Shown piece by piece: positions 44,299 to 54,347 of a stretch of DNA of 64,000 nucleotides; position 1 is the stretch's first letter, and every line of letters begins with the position of its first letter. The notes beneath the pieces are model-generated. The model saw only the letters and a program-made list of their open reading frames with translations. It ran no database searches and had not been told where the DNA came from. The position numbers and the translations under genes are program-made. The stretch spans positions 61,952 to 125,951 of the forward strand of contig PBSL01000057.1 of the NCBI GenBank assembly GCA_002726205.1, given 5' to 3'. This stretch comes from Planctomycetaceae bacterium. Its GTDB lineage: Bacteria; Planctomycetota; Planctomycetia; Planctomycetales; Planctomycetaceae.

Positions 44299-45591
44299 TC
44301 AGCTTTGCCCGGGCTTGCCTGGCTCTTTCCGATTGGCGAATCCCCACCGCGGTGTCTCGTAGCGAATAGCCAGTTCGGGAGACAGGAGCCGTTTCTCCTT
44401 CTGTGGATGCATGCTGTGCATCAGGCGATCAAGGACTCCGGTCGTCAAGAGTGTTCGTTCGACCGGGTAGGCCGGTTTTCCCGTGTGAACCATGTGCTCG
44501 ATCCCCTGCAACAGTTCGGCAAAGTGCGGAAACGGAATTCCGGGGGTCTTCATCCGCCAGGAAAAAGGCCTGGTTCTCGACTCGCTACGACAGGCAACCG
44601 CGAGGTTGCAGCTGTACTTGGGAGGCACCGGACTGGTGGCACCGTGGATCATGGCCCCCGTCACCTTCAGGCCATCGCGGTGTTCGATCAGGAAAAACAC
44701 CGTGCGGGGATCTCTAATCTGCTCATCGAGTTTGTCTGTTGACGCTCCCAGGGATCGCAGGGCGGCCTTCAGCAACGGGCGAGACCAATCGCCGCGTTTC
44801 TCGGCAGCCAGGATCTTCTCTCCGCGAATCGCCGTCACCGCCGACACACCGGTTTCCCCTCCACGGCGACGTTCAACAATGCACTGCACCGCCTCGAGAG
44901 CGTGGAACAGGTAGGATTCGAAACTTCTGTGCCCCAGCACAAGGGCCTGCTTGACCGGGCTGCCAAGGGGAAGTTCTTCGGCGGGAATTCGCCAGGTGAC
45001 CGGCAATGATGAACCAGCCATGAATGGAATGCGGAAACGTCGAGTCGTGTCGACCATGTGCTTGGCGTCTCGCCACCGATAGCCGAGGTGCTTGTCATTG
45101 AACAGCGGCACGAACTGGCCGCATCGCCGCATGGCGGCCACGATCTCATCAAAGAATCGTCGCCGCGGGTACATGTGTTGCTTGGTGTCCGGGGTGACCG
45201 GATAGCTTCCGTGTTCACCAATACTCAACACGCCGGCAACGGGAACCTTGTTCGTCCCCAGGGTGACCGCTTCGTCGATCGTCCTGGCGATGCGAAAACC
45301 GTATTTCTTTTCCAGCCCGCGACTCAGGTCATTTTCAGGAAACTGGTCGATGTACATCGAAACAAGTTCCAGGTCCGGGCCGGGACCACCGGTCTGTTTC
45401 CAGCCCTCCAGGATTTTTCCGATGATGACATCCGCGTGCGAGAATTTAGCGTACTGGGTGACCACGGCCGCCACCGGGAGTTTCTTCCGACGTGGGCGGG
45501 ATGCCGCTGAAAGCGAAGGGCCTGCCAGGCTCGCGAGCCCGCCGATCCCGAGATCCCGTAACACCTGGCGTCGAGTTGCCTGGCCGTTCAT
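44299..45591 (-). CDS. Tat-exported protein of unknown function
   Basis: 430 aa from the ATG preceded by GGAGGTAAA, a near-perfect Shine-Dalgarno. A twin-arginine signal (TRRQVLRDLGIGGLASLAGP) predicts export of a folded protein. The body is alpha/beta with VAAVVTQYAKFSHADVIIGK, then AGVLSIGEHGSYPVT and GSSLPVTWRIPAEELPLGSP. I do not recognise the family; similar Tat proteins recur in planctomycetes beside oxidoreductases. The gene runs opposite to its neighbours, between the cupin and the sialidase-like genes, with 72 bp to the cupin stop. Confidence 0.75.
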   Translation of the reverse strand: MNGQATRRQVLRDLGIGGLASLAGPSLSAASRPRRKKLPVAAVVTQYAKFSHADVIIGKILEGWKQTGGPGPDLELVSMYIDQFPENDLSRGLEKKYGFRIARTIDEAVTLGTNKVPVAGVLSIGEHGSYPVTPDTKQHMYPRRRFFDEIVAAMRRCGQFVPLFNDKHLGYRWRDAKHMVDTTRRFRIPFMAGSSLPVTWRIPAEELPLGSPVKQALVLGHRSFESYLFHALEAVQCIVERRRGGETGVSAVTAIRGEKILAAEKRGDWSRPLLKAALRSLGASTDKLDEQIRDPRTVFFLIEHRDGLKVTGAMIHGATSPVPPKYSCNLAVACRSESRTRPFSWRMKTPGIPFPHFAELLQGIEHMVHTGKPAYPVERTLLTTGVLDRLMHSMHPQKEKRLLSPELAIRYETPRWGFANRKEPGKPGQS

Positions 45592-45690
45592 TTTACCTCC
45601 ACTGGTCTGTCTGAGCTCGAAGCAAGGAAATCTCGGGAGTGTCGTGAAACGATCATCACTGATTTCTCCGGGTTGCTCCAGTCTCCCCAC

Positions 45691-45712
45691 CCCAGCCCCG
45701 GCGTTCAACCCG
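45691..45712. repeat. 22-bp dispersed repeat (copy 1)
   Basis: Identical to 47347-47368. It lies 100 bp upstream of the Tat-protein start. Both copies are followed by a related GATCCGCG stretch, so the shared homology is longer than the exact core. Confidence 0.6.
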
Positions 45713-45768
45713 TCGGGAGGTCCGATCCGCGACCGCATCCCCCGCTTGCTGGGTGACTCCGGTTATCC

Positions 45769-45906
45769 CGTGTTCGCCGCGGGAGCGTTTTGCCATCCCA
45801 CCGCCACGTTGATACGCTGAACCGGTTGCGTTTACCGACCCCTTGGCCGTGCGGAGGTCTCCACCGTGCACCGTGTGACCGCTCGTCACTGCTTCCTGCC
45901 GGTTGC
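45769..45906 (+). repeat. promoter-leader module, copy B
   Basis: Second copy of the module at 43684-43819, lying in the 471-bp gap between the Tat-protein start and the sialidase-like gene. Apart from this module, the leader ORF and the 22-bp repeat, the gap holds nothing I can support. Confidence 0.8.
45790..45818 (+). promoter_or_regulatory. promoter-like pair in module B
   Basis: TTGCCA and TACGCT with a 17-bp spacer, identical to the pair in module A. It lies 47 bp before the leader GTG. Confidence 0.45.
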
Positions 45907-46066
45907 CGCGTTGTGTGGCCTTTCGGTCTCGTCAGCCGTCGCTGCAGCACTCCGAGACAAGGCTGAGAAGAGAGCCGCGAAGCCGCAGGTCTCGCCAGGA
46001 GAAAAATCTGCGTTCGGGATCGCCCCAATTCTTTGCGAAGACATCGCACCGAGGATCGAACCATGA
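45866..46066 (+). CDS. 66-aa leader ORF coupled to the sialidase-like gene
   Basis: GTG start 7 bp after GGAGGT. The peptide VHRVTARHCFLPVAALCGLS looks like a short signal sequence (basic start, hydrophobic middle, SSAVAAA cleavage-like site) and continues as a Lys/Arg/Ala-rich tail. It ends in TGA that overlaps the ATG of the next gene (ATGA at 46063). The first 14 residues match the leader in module A; the rest is unrelated. It may be a real small secreted peptide or only a translation-coupling leader. Confidence 0.5.
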   Translation: MHRVTARHCFLPVAALCGLSVSSAVAAALRDKAEKRAAKPQVSPGEKSAFGIAPILCEDIAPRIEP

Positions 46067-47325
46067 AAAATCAATTCAAGACGTTTCAAGTCATGCTCAC
46101 TATCGCCTTGATCTGGGGACTGGCTGCTCCTGTCGCGACCTGGGCGTGGCTGAAAAATGCATCGCCTGCAAAGGAAGCCACCAACCCGGAACGCGTTGGC
46201 AGGACAGAGCAGGACCGGAAGCGTAACGCGGCTTTGCTGGCCGGTTACGACTACGACAAGTATGTCGTGGCAATCACCGGCTACAACGGGCAGGATCGCC
46301 AAGAGGTGGTGTTCTGGAATCGGCAGCATGCCGTACGGACACGTGTCGGGCCCCGCGGGAACTACAAGTGTGGGCTGACGCTGCTCAAGGACGGAAAATT
46401 GTTGTTGGCGACTTGCAAGAACAACAACGACGAGGATCCAACCAAGAAGATCTTTGACATCTTTGTCTACGCATCAACGGACAACGGCGCGTCGTGGAAG
46501 CTGATCGGCGAGACTCCACTTTCGGGAAAAGAGCCGAGCCTGACGGCACTGCCGGATGGGTCGGTCGTGTTGTCGGCCCAGAAAGGTTATTTCGGTCCGG
46601 GAACGAAATACAAAGAAGAAATCAACTTGGCCCGTTCGACGGATGGCGGTCGGACGTGGGAAAGATCGGTCCTGCGAGGCAGCGATCTCCCACGCAACAT
46701 GATCGTCGAGAGGGATGGCTCGCTGTTGTTCGTACGAGCCGCGAAGTTCGACTGGTCCCAGGCGAACGTGGGAAGCCCGAATTTCCAACTGTGCCGCTCA
46801 CGCGATGGTGGCAAGACCTGGTCGTTCACCGAAGGTGTTATCGCCTGGGACAAGAAGCGTCGTTTTGGAGAAGTCTCGGGCATCCGTCTGCGTGACGGTC
46901 GAATGTTGGCCACGATTCGCAGTCTTCAGAAGGGCGCACCCAAGGGGGACATGCATGGTTTCGGAATCACATTGCTGACCGAGTCACGTGACAATGGAAA
47001 GACGTGGTCTCTACCGCGGGCGATTTCCCGGACCGCAGAGGTGCATGCCTATCTCACCGAACTCAAGGACGGTCGGATCCTGGCCACATACTCCAACTAT
47101 CACCTGCCGTTTGGCGTTTACGCCATCGTGAGCAGCGACGGCGGACGGACCTGGGACCGAGACCATCCCATTCAATTAGCACTCTCGGCCCATAACCAGG
47201 TCGGTTGGCCGGTCACGGTGCAACTCGTTGACGGCAGCCTGCTGACAGGATACGCGTTGACGGCGTACCTGAAACAACCCCCGGACAAATTCGTGACCGA
47301 GACGGTGCGTTGGCGATTGCCGTGA
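46063..47325 (+). CDS. sialidase-like exo-glycosidase with five Asp boxes
   Basis: 420 aa. It has an N-terminal signal anchor (MLTIALIWGLAAPVATWAWL, about 11-30). Five Asp-box motifs (S-x-D-x-G-x-x-W) are visible: STDNGASW, STDGGRTW, SRDGGKTW, SRDNGKTW and SSDGGRTW. Together they form the six-bladed propeller of GH33-type sialidases and related BNR proteins. The catalytic Arg triad and Tyr nucleophile of true sialidases cannot be assigned by eye, so it may act on other sugars. Translation is probably coupled to the leader ORF by the ATGA overlap. Confidence 0.85.
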   Translation: MKNQFKTFQVMLTIALIWGLAAPVATWAWLKNASPAKEATNPERVGRTEQDRKRNAALLAGYDYDKYVVAITGYNGQDRQEVVFWNRQHAVRTRVGPRGNYKCGLTLLKDGKLLLATCKNNNDEDPTKKIFDIFVYASTDNGASWKLIGETPLSGKEPSLTALPDGSVVLSAQKGYFGPGTKYKEEINLARSTDGGRTWERSVLRGSDLPRNMIVERDGSLLFVRAAKFDWSQANVGSPNFQLCRSRDGGKTWSFTEGVIAWDKKRRFGEVSGIRLRDGRMLATIRSLQKGAPKGDMHGFGITLLTESRDNGKTWSLPRAISRTAEVHAYLTELKDGRILATYSNYHLPFGVYAIVSSDGGRTWDRDHPIQLALSAHNQVGWPVTVQLVDGSLLTGYALTAYLKQPPDKFVTETVRWRLP

Positions 47326-47346
47326 CCTCCAACGCGTCGCCTGCTT

Positions 47347-47368
47347 CCCAGCCCCGGCGTTCAACCCG
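47347..47368. repeat. 22-bp dispersed repeat (copy 2)
   Basis: Identical to 45691-45712, here just after the sialidase-like stop and 162 bp before the epimerase start. Confidence 0.6.
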
Positions 47369-47529
47369 CCAGATCCGCGCCGCGCTCGTTTTCGGAAGTG
47401 GAGACAGGGGGCCGTCGGCTGCTCATCATTCTCACCAAGCTTCGTCGGCATTGCCCAGGTGACTGGGGTTTGGGTGGGAGGTTGACCCACGGTCGGATCA
47501 CCAGCACGCATGGGCGCAGGAAAGACATC

Positions 47530-48489
47530 ATGCCCCGCATCACCGCCTGCTCCACGTTGACCTTCGCCCTCTCTTCGCTTCAGACGGCTCTCGAGCACAT
47601 CGCCCGCTACGGATTCGACCGAGTCGAGATCGCGGACATGCTCACCCACACCAAGCACTTCTCGGCTCACAGTTCCCGAACGGTCGATCCGGTTGCGGTT
47701 CGAGAACTCCTGGAGCGGAACGGGCTCACCGCGATCGCCGCCAACTGCGCGCTGGTCACGATCTACGAGGAAGGGCTCGGCTACGAGAAGGTGGCCGCGC
47801 CGAGGCAGTCGGCTGCGGAGCGAGAGGACGTGCGGAAGGCCAAGGAGAACGTTGTCTTCTACAAGCTGCACGAGCCACGGCAGGCCGAGGCGTACAAGGC
47901 CCAGGCACTCGCACATCTCGACAACCTGTCGGTCGTTGGTGTGCCGATGGTCTGTCTCAACGTCGGCCGTCGGGCGCAGATGAAGGATCCTGATGAGGAG
48001 TTGCAGGCGGCCGCAGCGGTGATCGACGAGGTTGCCGAGAATGCCCGAAGACGGGGCATCCGGGTGGTCCTGGAGATGCCCCACGTGTGGCAGCTCTACT
48101 ACGACGTGGACCGGTCGCGACAGATGCTGTCACTCGTGAAATCCGACAACGTGGGCGTGGTGCTGGATGCGACTCACTGGCACACGAGCGGGTACGACCT
48201 CGACGACTACGTGAGTTTCCTGGGGGATCGCCTGTGGAATGTGCATCTGCGCGACGCGGCGGGCAAGGACTCATCCAGGGGAGACTTCCTGCTCGAAGCC
48301 ACACCGGGCAAAGGCGAGGTGGATTTCGGTCTGCTCGGGCGAACCCTGGACAAGTACGACTACTGCGGCAACGTGACACTGGAAACCGAGTACAAGAACT
48401 ACCGGGAAGAGGCCGAGGTGGACGCCGAAAATGCCTCTGCCCTGGTTCATCTTGAAAGCGTCGGGTGGGAGGTTCCCAAGAACCACTGA
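47530..48489 (+). CDS. sugar phosphate isomerase/epimerase (AP endonuclease family 2 fold)
   Basis: 319 aa from the ATG 6 bp after AGGAAAG; the frame is open to 47398. TIM-barrel pattern of the xylose-isomerase-like superfamily: YGFDRVEIADM, VVGVPMVCLNVG, GIRVVLEMPHVW, VGVVLDATHWH (metal His/Asp), and ETEYKNYREEAEVD. Metal ligands of the Glu-Asp-His-Glu kind are visible. Enzymes of this group isomerise or epimerise sugars and inositols, often beside Gfo/Idh dehydrogenases. It is convergent with a second epimerase across tRNA-Phe. Confidence 0.85.
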   Translation: MPRITACSTLTFALSSLQTALEHIARYGFDRVEIADMLTHTKHFSAHSSRTVDPVAVRELLERNGLTAIAANCALVTIYEEGLGYEKVAAPRQSAAEREDVRKAKENVVFYKLHEPRQAEAYKAQALAHLDNLSVVGVPMVCLNVGRRAQMKDPDEELQAAAAVIDEVAENARRRGIRVVLEMPHVWQLYYDVDRSRQMLSLVKSDNVGVVLDATHWHTSGYDLDDYVSFLGDRLWNVHLRDAAGKDSSRGDFLLEATPGKGEVDFGLLGRTLDKYDYCGNVTLETEYKNYREEAEVDAENASALVHLESVGWEVPKNH

Positions 48490-48561
48490 CCGCCTCGGGG
48501 GCCTTAAATGCGCAACTCGCACCATGCCACGGGTTGCGACACGATGCGAGTCAAAGCGAAG

Positions 48562-48635
<74 letters not shown>

Positions 48636-48697
48636 GGTGAGTGAGGTCACTCTAGGTGAACGGTAAAGGGCCTGCAAGTTGGCACTTGTCGGCCGGG

Positions 48698-49546
48698 TCA
48701 GCCGATGCTCTCCCGGAGCGACTCGAGCAGCCGGACGGCCTGGCCGATGTCGGATTTTTGTTTCTCGGGATCGTGGGCAATTTCTCGTTCGATCGTCAAC
48801 GGGCCGGCGTAGCCAAGTTCGTCGAGCGTGCGGAGATAGGTTTCCATCCCCACGTCGCCCTCGCCCAGGGGCACCTCCGCTCCCCACTCGGTGCCGCGCA
48901 GGCCCTCGGCTGCCCAGGTGGCGTCCTTGCAGTGGATGCTGCGAACGAGGTGGCCGACCTTCTTCAGGGCGTCGATCGGGTCGCCGGTCCCGTAGAGGAT
49001 CATGTTGGCCGGGTCGAAGTTGATGAACAGGTTGTCGCGCTGGACATCGCCGATGAAATCGAGCAGGTGCTCGGCCGACTCCTGACCGGTTTCGAGGTTC
49101 AACTGCTGGCCGTTGGCGGCGACGTGGTCGAGCAGGTCACGGGTGCCGTCGATCAGGCCGCGGTAACTCTCGCCACTGCGGTCCTCGGGAACAAACCCGA
49201 TGTGCAGCGCGACGGTGTCGCAGCCCAGCAGCGCGGTGAAGTCGCTGATTTCCTTCATCTCCTGGATCCGGGCCGCCCGAGTCTCCTCGGGAACCAGACC
49301 GACCGTGCGGACCGTCGTCGGGATGTCGGCGTAGCTCTCGCCTTCGAATCCGCCGAACACGGCCGTGACGGTGATCCCGGCATCGGCGCACTTGCCGAGA
49401 AACTCGGCGGCGGCTTCGGGGGAGCGGGTGTCCTTGTGCGGGGCGTGGATCTGGACGCTGGGGACATTCAGTTCCGCGGCAACGCCAAGGTGCACGCCCA
49501 GTCCCGCGTCGATCGAGGTGAAGACACCGATGGGCCACTTACTCAT
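48698..49546 (-). CDS. sugar phosphate isomerase/epimerase
   Basis: 282 aa from MSKWPIGVFTSIDAGLGVHL; the frame is open to 49588. TIM-barrel of the xylose-isomerase-like superfamily: VPSVQIHAPHK, ITVTAVFGGFEGES, VALHIGFVPED, NLETGQESAEHL, NLFINFDPANMIL (metal Asp), SIHCKDA and LTIEREI (metal Glu). It is clearly a different subfamily from the 47.5-kb epimerase. It lies downstream of mnmE in the same direction with an 84-bp gap. The substrate is unknown; a polyol or uronate pathway is a guess from family. Confidence 0.87.
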   Translation of the reverse strand: MSKWPIGVFTSIDAGLGVHLGVAAELNVPSVQIHAPHKDTRSPEAAAEFLGKCADAGITVTAVFGGFEGESYADIPTTVRTVGLVPEETRAARIQEMKEISDFTALLGCDTVALHIGFVPEDRSGESYRGLIDGTRDLLDHVAANGQQLNLETGQESAEHLLDFIGDVQRDNLFINFDPANMILYGTGDPIDALKKVGHLVRSIHCKDATWAAEGLRGTEWGAEVPLGEGDVGMETYLRTLDELGYAGPLTIEREIAHDPEKQKSDIGQAVRLLESLRESIG

Positions 49547-49630
49547 GATGAGGACTCCGGAGAGGGACAATCGTCGGCAGCCGGGCATGATAGCAGCACC
49601 CGGTGATCGCCCGCCAGCGGGCCGGGCGTC

Positions 49631-51013
49631 TCACTTGCCGATGCAAAACCGCGAGAAGACGCGGTCGAGCACGTCGTCGGTGTAGACGGTTCCCAGCACC
49701 ACGGCCAGTTCGCCGAGGGCCTCGCGGATTTCGACGGCGACCAGCAGTTCCTCTTCCAGTTCGGCGGCATTGTCCAGGGCCAGCTGGGCACGTCGCAGGG
49801 CATCGCCGCTTCGGGCCGTCGTCGACCCGACCAGGTTCAGGTCGACGTTGCCGCCACCCGAGAGGGCGTCGACGACCGCAGTCCGAAAGGCATCCAGCCC
49901 GTCTCCGGTGACCGCCGAGAGGCACGGTGCCGCCGACGGCGGTGTGGTGGCCAGGTCAGCCCGGGTCAGGATCGGCAGCAACGGGGTGCCGCGATCCTCG
50001 AGTTGGCGTCGTGCCCGGAGGTCGCGTGCGAGGTGTTGGCTGTCGGTGGCGTCGGCGGCCGTGCACCACACGATCAGTGCCGCCGGTGCCAGCTGAGCGT
50101 CTCGCTGCTGCTGGGCCAGCTGCTCGATCTCGGCGATCCCGTTTTCGCTGGAGGTTTCCCAGCCCGCCGTGTCGACGAGTTCCAGCCGGACGCCGTCGAA
50201 ATCGACCTCGGCCGAGACCGTGTCGCGTGTCGTCCCGCTCAGCGGAGACGTCAGCGCGAGCGATTGGCCGGTCAACGCGTTGAGCAGCGTGCTCTTGCCG
50301 GCGTTGGGCAAACCGGCAATCACGACGCGGCGGCGTCCCGACGATTCGCTGCGATCATGTGCCTGCCGGCGGATTGTCGCCAGTTCGGACTGCAGCAATT
50401 TCAACCGGTTTCCCCGTTCCTCGCGGGAGACGAACTCGATGTCCTCGTCGGCGAAGTCGAGGCCGGCTTCCAGGTCGGCGAGCAGATCGATGAGCGTGGT
50501 CCTGAGCGTGGCGAGTGGGCCCGAGAGTCCTCCAGCAAGTTGCCGCAAGGCGATCTCGAGTTCGCGATGATCCTCGGCCTCGATCACTCCCAGCACCGCC
50601 TCGGCCTGCACCAGGTCGATTCGTCCGGCCAGGAAGGCCCGTAGCGTGAATTCTCCCGCCCGGGCCATCCGCGGTCCGCGGGTCAGCAGTTCCGCGAGCA
50701 GTCGTTCCAGCACCGGAGGAGACCCGACGGTGTGCAGTTCGGCGGCGGGCTGCCCGGTGTAGCTGCGGGGGGTTGGCCAGAGGTACAGTTCCACCGGCAG
50801 TTGCAGCGGTGGTCCGGGGTCGCGGTCGAGTTGCCAGGTTCCGGTGTGCCGCCGGGCGCTGTGGGTCTGTTGCCAGTTGTCGGGTTCGGACGGCGTGAAG
50901 AACGCGTCGCAGACCTCGCGGGTTGACGGTCCGCTGATCCTTACCACGCCCCGGGCGGCACCACCGGGTGCCGATGCGATGGCGGCGATCGTGTCATCCA
51001 GCGTGGGGACCAT
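49631..51013 (-). CDS. mnmE: tRNA modification GTPase MnmE
   Basis: 460 aa from the ATG of MVPTLDDTIAAIASAPG; a GTG nine bases upstream is possible. The N-terminal THF-binding domain, the helical domain, an inserted Ras-like G domain (GLPNAGKSTLLNALTG, DTAGWETS) and the invariant C-terminal FCIGK with the catalytic Cys are all present. With MnmG it installs the 5-carboxymethylaminomethyl group at U34 of several tRNAs. It starts 21 bp after the end of yidC, the classic neighbour in bacteria. Confidence 0.97.
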   Translation of the reverse strand: MVPTLDDTIAAIASAPGGAARGVVRISGPSTREVCDAFFTPSEPDNWQQTHSARRHTGTWQLDRDPGPPLQLPVELYLWPTPRSYTGQPAAELHTVGSPPVLERLLAELLTRGPRMARAGEFTLRAFLAGRIDLVQAEAVLGVIEAEDHRELEIALRQLAGGLSGPLATLRTTLIDLLADLEAGLDFADEDIEFVSREERGNRLKLLQSELATIRRQAHDRSESSGRRRVVIAGLPNAGKSTLLNALTGQSLALTSPLSGTTRDTVSAEVDFDGVRLELVDTAGWETSSENGIAEIEQLAQQQRDAQLAPAALIVWCTAADATDSQHLARDLRARRQLEDRGTPLLPILTRADLATTPPSAAPCLSAVTGDGLDAFRTAVVDALSGGGNVDLNLVGSTTARSGDALRRAQLALDNAAELEEELLVAVEIREALGELAVVLGTVYTDDVLDRVFSRFCIGK

Positions 51014-51034
51014 GACCGGCACCGGCGGTGTGGG

Positions 51035-53188
51035 CTAGCGTCGGTGGCGTTTCTTGTTGGAACCGCGACCGGGTTTCTGCCGTTCAATGTCCTTTTTCTG
51101 CTCTTCCATCCGCTGGTGGGCATCGTCCATGAATTCGCCGAACCGGGCCCACAGGCCCCGTCGCGGTTCTCCTTCGGTTTCGCTGGGCGAAGGCCGTGTC
51201 GGTGGCGGGCGGAGGTCGAGCAGCTTGCGTTCGCCCATGCCCCACAGCGTCGAGACGATGAAGTACATCAGCAGGCCGGCCGGGAGGCGGTAGAACATGA
51301 AGCCGAAGACGATCATCATCACGTTCATCATCTTCTGCTGCATTTCCGCCTCGGGTGTCGTCGGCGGCGGCATGAACATCTTGTTGTTGACCAGGTACAG
51401 CGCCACGGTCACCAGCGGCAGCAGGTTGAAGTCGGGGCCCAGGAAGGGAATGTTCAACCCGTGGTGGAACAGGGCGTCGGGAGCGGCGAGGTTGTCGATG
51501 TAGAGGAAGGCGGCGCGACGAAGATCGACCGAACTGCCCAGCGACTGGTAGAGCCCGATGAAGATCGGCAACTGGATCACGATCGGCAGGCAGCCCGAGA
51601 GCGGGTTGTAGTTGTTCTTGCGGAACAGCTCCATCTGCGCCCGGCCGAAGGCCTGCTTGTCGTCGCCGTGCTTCTTTTTCAGCTTCTCGATTTCGGGCTT
51701 GAGGTCCTTCATGACCTTGGCACTGATTGCCTGCTTGCGTGTCAGCGGATGCATGCAGAGGCGAACGCCGACGGTCAGCATGATGATCGCGAAGCCGTAA
51801 CCCAGGAAGGGAACGGTCGAGTGGATCACGCCCAGGACGAGCAGCATCACGCGGGCGACGTGTTTGCCGATCCAGAGGAAATTGGTCAGGTCCAGGATGT
51901 CCTGGGCCTTGAGCGGATTGAGCAGCGTGGGACGCTTGGGGCCGGTAAACAGCGTGTACTTGTGCGTGACCGACTGGTCGGGTGCAAGTTCGATGTCGTG
52001 GGATCTCAGCACCAGGCTCACCTGGCTGTGACTGGAATCCTTGCCGGCACGGACCAGTCCCGGGCGGGCCTCGGCAATGTAGCCATCGGGATTGGACCGC
52101 TGGTGGGCCTCCTGCAACTGCTCGCGATCGGGAAACAGCAACGCGGCGAAGTACTGCACGTCGATGCCGACGTAGTGCCAGGTCGATTTCTGGATTTCCG
52201 GCGTGTTTCCCTCGGCCACTTCCTCGGCGATTCCCGCCGCGGCCATCGCGTCGGCAGCTTCCACCGTCAGCTCTTCGTTGAGCTTGGCCCACTTGATCGA
52301 ACTGTTGTAACGGGCATTCTCGAGATTCTCGAGCGGGACGCCGACCGGGCCCTGCAGGTCGTAGACCAGCGTCCTGGGCTTCTTGCCGTGGTTTTTCAGG
52401 GTCAGGCTGAAGGCCAGCTGGTAGGCAGCCGGTTCGAGGTCGACCAGTCGCGTGGGGTCGGTGCCCTCGCTGATCCTGGCCAGATCCTCGTCGGGAAGCC
52501 GTCCGAGCCGATAGACCTTTGTCACGCTGATGTCATCGAAACGAAACTGGAAGGTGACGCCGTTGACGACGCTTCCGTCACGGGATCGATCGATGATCTT
52601 CCAGTTGACGTTCTTGAGATCGGTCGGTTGTTGTCGCTGCTGCAACTGGCGGTCGAGAGTCCCGATCGATGTCTGCAGGGTCAACTCGGGGAGTTGCTGC
52701 TTGTCGGGCGCACGGCTCCAACCCAGCAGTGCCTCCGAGGAGATGGTTCCCTCGTCTTCGATTTCGCGGAGATGGTCTCCGACCAGCCACAACGGATCGG
52801 CGTTCGTGACGCCGGACCGGGGCAGGGCCAGGTAACGGGGGTCGTTGGACTCGGCCACCAGGACGGCGGCACCCAGCGTGGACAGTCGCACGCGGAGGGC
52901 GTAGCCGGACTTCGGGTCATCGCTGCCGATGGCGATCACCTCGAAGGGGTGGGCCGGCACTTCGACTTCGGCGTTTGTTTCGGGCTCGGTGTTGGCAGCG
53001 GTGCCGGGTTTGCTGCCGGGTTTGGCGCTGGTTGCCTTCGCGACCGGTTCGGCTGCCGGGCCATCTTCTGGAGCGACAGCCGCGGGCGGTTCAGCGGGTG
53101 GCCGTTGCGGCGGTGGCTGCACAAAGGTCCACAGAAACAGCAGCGACATCGACAGCACGAGAAAAACCAGCAGCCGGCGTTGTTCCAT
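51035..53188 (-). CDS. yidC: membrane protein insertase YidC
   Basis: 717 aa, the Gram-negative form. An N-terminal helix (RRLLVFLVLSMSLLFLWTF) is followed by an Ala/Pro/Glu-rich linker and a large periplasmic domain. The conserved five-helix Oxa1 core has the essential Arg (VGVRLCMHPLTRKQ), the loop KKKHGDDKQAFGRAQMELFRKNNYNPLSGC, and LPIVIQLPIFIGLYQSL. The C-terminal tail is long and basic (KPGRGSNKKRHRR) and may bind ribosomes. It inserts inner-membrane proteins with or without SecYEG. It is followed by mnmE; rnpA and rpmH are not upstream, a metallophosphoesterase is. Confidence 0.97.
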   Translation of the reverse strand: MEQRRLLVFLVLSMSLLFLWTFVQPPPQRPPAEPPAAVAPEDGPAAEPVAKATSAKPGSKPGTAANTEPETNAEVEVPAHPFEVIAIGSDDPKSGYALRVRLSTLGAAVLVAESNDPRYLALPRSGVTNADPLWLVGDHLREIEDEGTISSEALLGWSRAPDKQQLPELTLQTSIGTLDRQLQQRQQPTDLKNVNWKIIDRSRDGSVVNGVTFQFRFDDISVTKVYRLGRLPDEDLARISEGTDPTRLVDLEPAAYQLAFSLTLKNHGKKPRTLVYDLQGPVGVPLENLENARYNSSIKWAKLNEELTVEAADAMAAAGIAEEVAEGNTPEIQKSTWHYVGIDVQYFAALLFPDREQLQEAHQRSNPDGYIAEARPGLVRAGKDSSHSQVSLVLRSHDIELAPDQSVTHKYTLFTGPKRPTLLNPLKAQDILDLTNFLWIGKHVARVMLLVLGVIHSTVPFLGYGFAIIMLTVGVRLCMHPLTRKQAISAKVMKDLKPEIEKLKKKHGDDKQAFGRAQMELFRKNNYNPLSGCLPIVIQLPIFIGLYQSLGSSVDLRRAAFLYIDNLAAPDALFHHGLNIPFLGPDFNLLPLVTVALYLVNNKMFMPPPTTPEAEMQQKMMNVMMIVFGFMFYRLPAGLLMYFIVSTLWGMGERKLLDLRPPPTRPSPSETEGEPRRGLWARFGEFMDDAHQRMEEQKKDIERQKPGRGSNKKRHRR

Positions 53189-53191
53189 GAC

Positions 53192-54049
<858 letters not shown>

Positions 54050-54347
54050 AGACGGGTACCCAATTCTCTGCGTGAATCCCGCATGGCCACGGCTGCCGCC
54101 ATCCCGGGTCAAACCGAGAGTCTAATTGAGCCGTCACGGGGGGGTCAAGTTCGTGTGGCCGGTGTGGCATTTTGACCACACGCCGGTCGTGACCTATGGT
54201 TGTCTGCCGCTCGCGCGTGGCATGAAAATCAGCCGGGTTTCGGGTTCCCCGGTTCCTGCAGGCCCTTTGATCGGACTGACCCACTCAACCCGACCGTTGG
54301 ACATTCCCACTCCCCACCCGAACACGGCATTCCCGGGGCCTTTTCCC

